In this document: positions 58,491 to 64,000 of the stretch, in pieces
How positions within the stretch are numbered: the stretch's first letter is position 1
Layout: every line of letters starts with the position of its first letter
Assembly: GCF_002078875.1 (NCBI RefSeq)
Contig: NC_034424.1
Location: 9,862,493-9,926,492 of the forward strand
Direction: 5' to 3'
Origin: Numida meleagris
Lineage: Eukaryota; Chordata; Aves; Galliformes; Numididae
Length of the DNA stretch: 64,000 nucleotides
Notes under the pieces: generated by a model
What the model was told of the DNA's origin: nothing
Databases searched by the model: none
The model's input: only the letters and a program-made list of their open reading frames with translations
Position numbers and translations under genes: made by a program

Positions 58491-59799
58491 GTATTTCTCC
58501 CTTTGGGAAGCAACAGGCAGAGCAGGCGCGCCGCGAGAGCGGCGGTTACAGCCGTGTAAAGCGGGAGCCCCGTCGAGCTGTGCGCAGCGCCGGGCCGAGC
58601 TTCGGCAAAGAACCGAGGGCGCGGAGCTGGCGCGGAGCCGGGAACCCCCGGAGGGCTGCGGGCCGGCACCGGCCGGGGCTCCGCTCTCGGCATCCCGCGG
58701 AAGGTGCGGGGGTCTTAAGGAGTCCCGGGACGGCAGCGGGGCCGTGGCGGCGCCGTCGTGCAGCGCTGCGGGCAGGGAAGAGAGGGGCCGACAGCGGTCG
58801 GGATCCGCGCTCCCGTCGGCGAGGCGGTAGGAGACGCTGGTCGTAGGCGAGAGGCTGCCCAGCCAGGGCAGGAAACGATTTCTCGTTGTTGGTTTTGTTT
58901 GTTCCTGAAAATCGGCTTTTATTAGATTTGTCGATAAAACGTATAGATGTGACCCCGCAGTGCGTCCGCAAAGCAGAGGAGCGGGCACCTCCGTCCTTTC
59001 CAGAGGAGCCGCTTGCCCTCCCGTCCCGAGTGACCCGCGCCGTCGGAGTCCCCGGTGCCGCCTGCAGCCCGGGCCGGAGCCGGGACCGCCGCGCGGTCGG
59101 AGCACACGGCGGGTACAGACCTGCGGGCTGCCCCGGCTCAGAGGCTCCCGGCGCCGCCCCCGAGACCCCGACGGCTAAGCTCGGCCCGGTTCCGCGGGCA
59201 GCGCTGGTCTCGTGCCCCTCCCAGGCAGCCCTACGCACCTGCCGATCTGCAGGGAAAATAAAAGCGGAACATTCGGGGTACACTCGTTGCTTCCCGCGGC
59301 CGCGGGGCACCTCGGCCTCCGTGAGCGGCGCGGCGCGCCCCTCCGGGCTTCCGGTGCGGTTCCCGCCGGTGCGGGAGGTGCGGCTCTGCGGAGCGTGTCA
59401 CGGCTGGTAACCGTGCGGGCGCTGCCTCGTCGATGACCGACGGCTGCGGAGCATTCGAGACAGAAGGCTCCGCCAGCGCGCTCAGCGCTGTGCTCGATGC
59501 ACACACGGCGACACGGGCACCTGCCGAGCCCCGCCAGCGGGAGCCCACCGGGCCGAGCACGGTCCCCGCCGCACCCCCCGTCCGCTGGGCTGCGGAATTC
59601 CTGGGGCCGCGCCGAGGGCCCGAGGGGAAGCGCGGGCGCTTCGGACCCGTCCCGCAACCCTGGGGCAGCGGTCGCCCGCCCCCGTCCCCCCCTCCCCCGC
59701 CGGTCGGCGGCCCGGCAGATGAAAGGCTGCGCTCCAGGCGCGCCCCGCGCCGCAGGTCCCCCCCCACCCCCCCGGGTGCACATGTCAGAGTTCACAGAC

Positions 59800-59920
59800 C
59801 TGGCTGCTGCCTTTACAACGCTGAGCTGTAAAAGAGCGGATATTAAACCCGTATAATGGATCCAACTCCAAGGAGAGGTTAAATTTCCCAGTGAAATGAA
59901 GGTATTTGCCCTGAACTGGG
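59800..59920. promoter_or_regulatory. AT-rich insert in the CpG island
   Basis: About 120 bases of low-CpG, AT-rich sequence (including GATATTAAACCC near 59838) inside the island. Its sharp edges suggest a constrained element. Confidence 0.3.
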
Positions 59921-60817
59921 AAAAGGACCCCCGCCCTCCCCCGGGCTGGGAAACGCGCGGAACCATCAGAACTCGGCGGTAAACTCTGCCCCTAGCCCTG
60001 CACCTGGCACCGGCCGCCGCCGGACCACATGTGCGCCCCACGCCGCTGCCAGCCGGGCCCAGCCCGTCCCGTCGGGCCTCATCGCTCCCGCTCTGCCCCG
60101 CCCGCTAGTGCGGGGTGCCCGGGAGGACGAGCGCAGATTGATGGTGGGGGCGAGGATCGGCCGGGGACGGGGTCGGAGTCCGGCTCAGTGTGATATGAGC
60201 TGGGACCGGAGCCGGGAGACCGCGTGGGGACGCGAGCATGTTGTCCGCCACCGCCGCCCCTGGGCTCCGAGCTCAGCCCCTGCCCGGCGCTGGGCCAGAC
60301 ACGACAGCCTCTTCTCTGCGCGGCCGCCTGCGGGCGGGGCAGCGCCGGGGGCAGCGGTGCGCGGGATGCGGACCTTCACGAGGAGGCGCACCCCGCTCCG
60401 GGGACGCCTGGAGGACTTCAAGGCCGGGTCGGAGGAGGCCGAGATGCCCCATACGCGGCCCCGTTCGCGGGTAAACCCCGTCCCGGCGGTTCCGGCGCCG
60501 GGCGAGCCGCCTGCTTGTGGCGCGGGGAGCGCAGCGCGGAGCCGCGCCTCTCGCCGGACCGGGCCGGTTGCGTGGGGCTGACTTGCCGCCTCCCGCGGAT
60601 CCGTGCCCGCGCCGCCGGGGGGAGAGGGCGGCGGAGCGGCTCCGCGCCGAGACGGGACCGCCCTGACGGGCCCCGCGGCCGCCGCTCCTTCGGGCGGGCG
60701 GAGGGTCCGAGGCCTGCGGCGCTCAGCAGTGCGGGAGGCGCTCCGCCGGCGGGGAGAGGACGCGGGGCCCGGCTCCGTCTGCCACGCTGCCCTCAAAAAT
60801 CCACTTAAAAAAAGATG

Positions 60818-60844
60818 AAGGCGCATGCAAATGCGTGGCGCCTT
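60818..60844. promoter_or_regulatory. Octamer site within an inverted repeat
   Basis: Arms AAGGCGC (60818-60824) and GCGCCTT (60838-60844) are exact reverse complements. The 13-base loop starts with the perfect POU octamer ATGCAAAT (60825-60832). Confidence 0.4.
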
Positions 60845-61087
60845 CTTGCTTCTGCCTTTAATCATGGTAAATTGACTCTCGTTCCTCCAGGCCCCCCGAA
60901 AATACACACAGCGCGCACCGCACCTCGGCGGGGCTGGAACTCCCAGCGCGCCGCGCACTCGCACGCACCGGGACCCGCCCGGGGCGATCTGGCGCTGCCC
61001 GGCCCCGTGCGATGCCGCTTCCTCAGCAATTTTCCTACCCAAAAGCTGCCGAGAAGGGAACAACAGAGATAGCATCGGGCTGGCTAT

Positions 61088-61111
61088 ATCAAAGAGATCC
61101 CGCTTAATTAA
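61088..61111. promoter_or_regulatory. TCF/LEF-like site next to TTAATTAA homeodomain site
   Basis: ATCAAAG (61088-61094) matches the TCF/LEF core. TTAATTAA (61104-61111), a palindromic LIM-homeodomain-type core, lies nine bases away, in an AT-rich insert of the CpG island. Confidence 0.4.
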
Positions 61112-61393
61112 AGCGCCGGCGCGGTGCTCTCCGTCTTCCCCACGGCGCGGCCCGGACCGCGCTCTGCCGATGGCTCCTGGAGCCCCCGGGTGGGGCCCTC
61201 TGACATCCCGCGGGGCGCCGGCCCGGGCCCCCGCCCTCTGCCGCACCCTACGGGTACCGGGCGGCCCCGCCGCCGCCACCCACCTGCTGCCGGGGCTGCG
61301 GACCGAGCCCCGGGGAGGGGCGGCTTCGAGGCGCGGGGAGGCACCGCGTGGTGCGCGGAGATCATTTGTTTGTGCCACCAAGCAGCAGCCCGG

Positions 61394-61412
61394 TAATTTA
61401 TTGTTATTGTTA
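61394..61412. promoter_or_regulatory. Homeodomain plus tandem SOX motifs
   Basis: TAATTTA runs into two abutting ATTGTT SOX cores (61400-61405 and 61406-61411), in an AT-rich insert of the CpG island. Confidence 0.35.
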
Positions 61413-62053
61413 GCAGTAACTACACTTTGCAGCTCGCTTACATTTTTCCTTCCGAGGGAGGCAGCGCGGGCTACATCAGTCAGCTTCGGGCGCACCCGCC
61501 AGCCGCTCCGAGTGGCCCCGCAGCGCGGCGCGGGACGGAGGGCGGACGGCAGAGCGGCTCGGAGCCGCAGGGCCCGACGGGGCGGCTCGGGGACTCCGCG
61601 GACTCCGCCGCTGTCGGTGCCCGGGCCGCAGCTGCCCATGCCGGGACCGCCCCGCAGCGGGCCGCTCCCCGCGCAGCGATGGTCGATGCCGGCCGCCGGC
61701 GGGCGGAGAGGACCGAGGCCGTGCGGGGCTCGCAGTGCCGCTGCGAGGGGAGAAACAAACAAAGTGAGCCGCTGACCCCCGCGCCCCACCGCTGCCCGCG
61801 CGCCGCACGGCCGTGACAACGCAGCCGGTGCCGGCGGCGGGCGGGAGGCGGTGGTGCCCACGTCGAGGACGAGCAGCGCGGGCAGCTCCGCACGGGGCCG
61901 CCCCGGGATCGCCACCGCCGGCCCCGGGAGTCCCGAGGTCGGCTCGCCCCGGCTGACCCCGGTCCGCTCCCGGCCCCGCAGCTCCCGAGGCTCCCCAGGC
62001 CGTGCCTCCGCGCGCCGGCAGGGGGCAGGCTGCGCACGGGGCCGTGCCGAGCC

Positions 62054-62076
62054 GGGCCGGGCCGGGCCGGGTCGGG
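62054..62076 (+). other. G-quadruplex motif
   Basis: Five GGG tracts separated by two-base loops (CC, CC, CC, TC), a compact canonical quadruplex pattern inside the CpG island. Confidence 0.7.
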
Positions 62077-62574
62077 CCGCAGCGCGATCACCGCCTCCAG
62101 CGGCCGCGGGAAGCCCACCCGCACCCGGGGCTCACGACCGCCGCTCGCGAGACCGCCCGCACCGCCGGCGCAGCCAACTCCCGTCTCGCGGGGATCCCCC
62201 CGAGCCCCGGGGCCGCTCGCCCACCCGCCCCGAGCAGGGACTCGGCAGAACACGCGAACACGGACGGGCCGCACACTCCGGAATGTGCAGACACCCGCAT
62301 ACCCGCCCGAGGACTGCGTGCTTAACGCAGAAAAACCGCGGAGCTCCTCTGTCTCCCTCCCTTCGAGTAGCGCGGGGCCCCGCGCTGTCTCGAACGCGCG
62401 CACAGCGCCGAGCGGTGCGGCCCCGCACGGGGTCCGGCTCCGGCCCGGGGCTGCGCTCCGCACGGGACTGCAGCGGCCGCGGAGCTCTTGCGGAGGCTGT
62501 AGCCCTGCGCTGCTTCTCCCCGCGCTCCGCCGCCTCGTTCAGGAAACACGGAGCGGTGTTTGGCCGCTACACTC

Positions 62575-63640
62575 TCCAAATTAAAACAAAACACCTCAAA
62601 ACAAAAAGATTTGTCTTGCAAATAAATGCCGAATTAGAAGCAAGCCGCGGGAGGTGGGGCTGCGGGGCTCGGCTTGGTTTTATTTCTGTGATGGTTTTGC
62701 GCGTGGGTGTTTTAATTGTATTTTGTTTTTTCGTTAAAAGCACTTTAGAAACCGAAGGTAACACCTCATCGAGTGGTTCTCGGGGCAGCGGGCGGGGATG
62801 GGCTCGCCCGGCGCGGAGTGCGCGCACGGCGCAAGGGAACCCTTCTTTAAGGCGATATTTGTGAGTAAAAGCCCAAGAACAATGATTGAATGGTTCCGGG
62901 AGTGCGAGGATGTTGGGTTCCCGCTCCGCTCCTCATGGCCCCGCTGCACAATCGCTTTGCTATTTTTTTTTTTTTTTTGCTTGGTTGCGTTTTTTGATTA
63001 TTTTTTTTTTAAATGAGAATTTACGAAAACTATTGCGGAGAGGAAAGAAGGGCTCCGATTGACCTCGTAGTCATAGGAGACAGTTTGGCGGAAGCCCGAT
63101 GTGATGGAGAAACTGAATCCTTACACGAAAATAAGAAGGTAACGCAGAAAATTAATGTACATGAGATGCTTTTCTCTCTGCCGATTGAAGTCTGAAATTT
63201 AAGCAGCTTTTATCTTGATCTCAGAATTGAATAATCGTATATTATTTTTTCAGCATTAGCTACAAAGGTTTTCAGATTTATATTGTCCCAAACAAAAATA
63301 AAATAGGCTCTATCACTTAAAATCCTTCCCAAAATATTTGACTAAATGACGAATTTCACTCAGAGCTGTTTCTGCACGAGCAGAAAGAGGCTTTATCTTA
63401 AGACCCAGAAAAAGACGCATTAAGTAATTCAGGTTAACACTTGTCCTGCTTATTAAATATCAATATTTGGGGAGCATTACAAAATAAACTCTCTTCCTTC
63501 AGCGGGGTCACAGCATAGCACGGGTCACATTAAGAACCCCGCGCTGAATCCTTTCCAGATTTTTATTTCCTTAGATTTAAATTTTAACAGTATCAGCAGA
63601 GAAACAAAAACGAAAGGAAAGCGCAAGCCCCGGGAGCTCG
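62575..63640. promoter_or_regulatory. AT-rich region between CpG islands
   Basis: AT-rich DNA, with low-complexity T runs at 62964-62978 and 63001-63010. Repeat-free parts at 63190-63340 and 63400-63600 look constrained. No exon recognised. Confidence 0.3.
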
Positions 63641-63644
63641 GGAG

Positions 63645-64000
63645 ATCTTTCTCCCGCGTGTGGAGATCAGCGCGCATCGCAATTCGTGGATTGATTCCGA
63701 ACAAGAAAATAGAAGAACGCGATAAATTAAAATATATATATTTTTCACATGCATATTGTGTGCAAATTACGCATTATGTATATAAACACGGAGCATCTAC
63801 GCGTTTCAGTACTTTCGCATTTAAGAGTACGAAAAAGCACAGCACATCCGAAGCCTTCGGCACGAAGCGCTATGTACTAAGGGCGCAAGGAGCCCTCCCG
63901 GGCACAGCGCGGGCCGCTCCGTCACCCTCGGCCCCGGGCGGTGCCGCCGGGGAGATGCGGGGCCGCCGGGTGCTCCCTCGGGCCGGGCCCCGCCGCGGGC
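63645..64000. promoter_or_regulatory. TATA-like element and start of a further CpG island
   Basis: TATATAAA at 63779-63786 lies about 60 bases left of rising GC content. From about 63840 the sequence becomes CpG-dense and runs off the window edge. This may be the leading edge of an LMX1B promoter. No start codon or LIM-domain coding sequence is visible. Confidence 0.3.

Larger units (their letters stand above)
58500..62570. promoter_or_regulatory. Compound ~4-kb CpG island, probable LMX1B upstream/promoter domain
   Basis: Near-continuous dense CpG over 4 kb, broken by short AT-rich inserts at about 58865-58960, 59800-59920, 60790-60900, 61020-61120 and 61370-61450. Multi-kilobase CpG islands of this type mark Polycomb-regulated developmental regulators. 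Long open frames (up to 576 codons) exist on both strands because stops are rare, but none encodes a known domain. LMX1B is the expected downstream gene from synteny. A noncoding 5' exon or divergent transcript could lie here but cannot be defined from sequence. Confidence 0.6.

Noticed and set aside
58476..60041. Minus-strand frames of 209, 254 and 288 codons
   Set aside because: Overlapping frames in CpG-rich DNA with low-complexity products; not supported as genes.
60185..61915. 576-codon open frame on the minus strand
   Set aside because: It lies in extremely GC-rich DNA where stops are rare, overlaps similarly long frames on the other strand, is rich in Arg/Pro/Ala/Gly and has no recognisable domain.
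61480..62864. Open frames of 327 codons (minus) and 337 codons (plus)
   Set aside because: Same compositional cause within the compound CpG island; no domain, no exon boundaries.
56500..64000. LMX1B first coding exon
   Set aside because: I looked on both strands for the LMX1B start and LIM-domain cysteine pattern and found neither. The coding start must lie beyond 64000 if synteny holds.
1..64000. Prokaryotic systems, CRISPR arrays, tRNA or rRNA genes
   Set aside because: No operon-like gene packing, spacer-repeat arrays, tRNA cloverleaf boxes or rRNA sequence were seen. The window is intron-bearing vertebrate DNA.

Overview
The window is vertebrate nuclear DNA, most likely from a bird. Three exons on the + strand (9986-10041, 11689-11748, 14370-14456) splice in frame and encode the last 67 residues of MVB12B, an ESCRT-I subunit. 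They are followed by a long 3'UTR that probably ends near 18750. CR1 retrotransposon fragments, compact introns, strong CpG islands and almost no other interspersed repeats fit an avian microchromosome. The species was not determined; the MVB12B-LMX1B neighbourhood is expected on chicken chromosome 17.

Layout. 1-9985 is part of one large MVB12B intron. It holds several AT-rich, repeat-free blocks dense in homeodomain and POU motifs, separated by GC-rich spacers. 9986-14456 carries the three terminal coding exons. The last intron contains another AT-rich block, a CpG island split by a 90-base assembly gap, and two CTCF-like motifs pointing away from each other. 14457-about 18750 is the 3'UTR. 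From 18751 to the end I find no protein-coding exon. This stretch has AT-rich blocks that look like conserved noncoding elements, notably 21280-22420, 27990-29330, 31020-32560, 45010-46420, 52870-53560, 54360-55110 and 57290-58480. It also has an isolated CpG island at 29330-29940, two clear CR1 fragments plus a remnant, and from 56205 a series of CpG islands culminating in a compound island of about 4 kb (58500-62570).

Interpretation. In other amniotes the next gene downstream of MVB12B on the same strand is LMX1B, the LIM-homeodomain gene for dorsal limb, kidney, eye and midbrain development. No LIM-domain or homeodomain exon is in the window, so LMX1B, if syntenic, starts after 64000. The window is then best read as MVB12B acting as bystander host to part of the regulatory landscape of LMX1B (and perhaps PBX3 on the other side). 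The block at 31020-32560 is my best candidate for the avian counterpart of the limb autoregulatory modules LARM1/LARM2 described upstream of mouse and human LMX1B. Conservation could not be computed here, so every noncoding-element call rests on composition and motif content alone.
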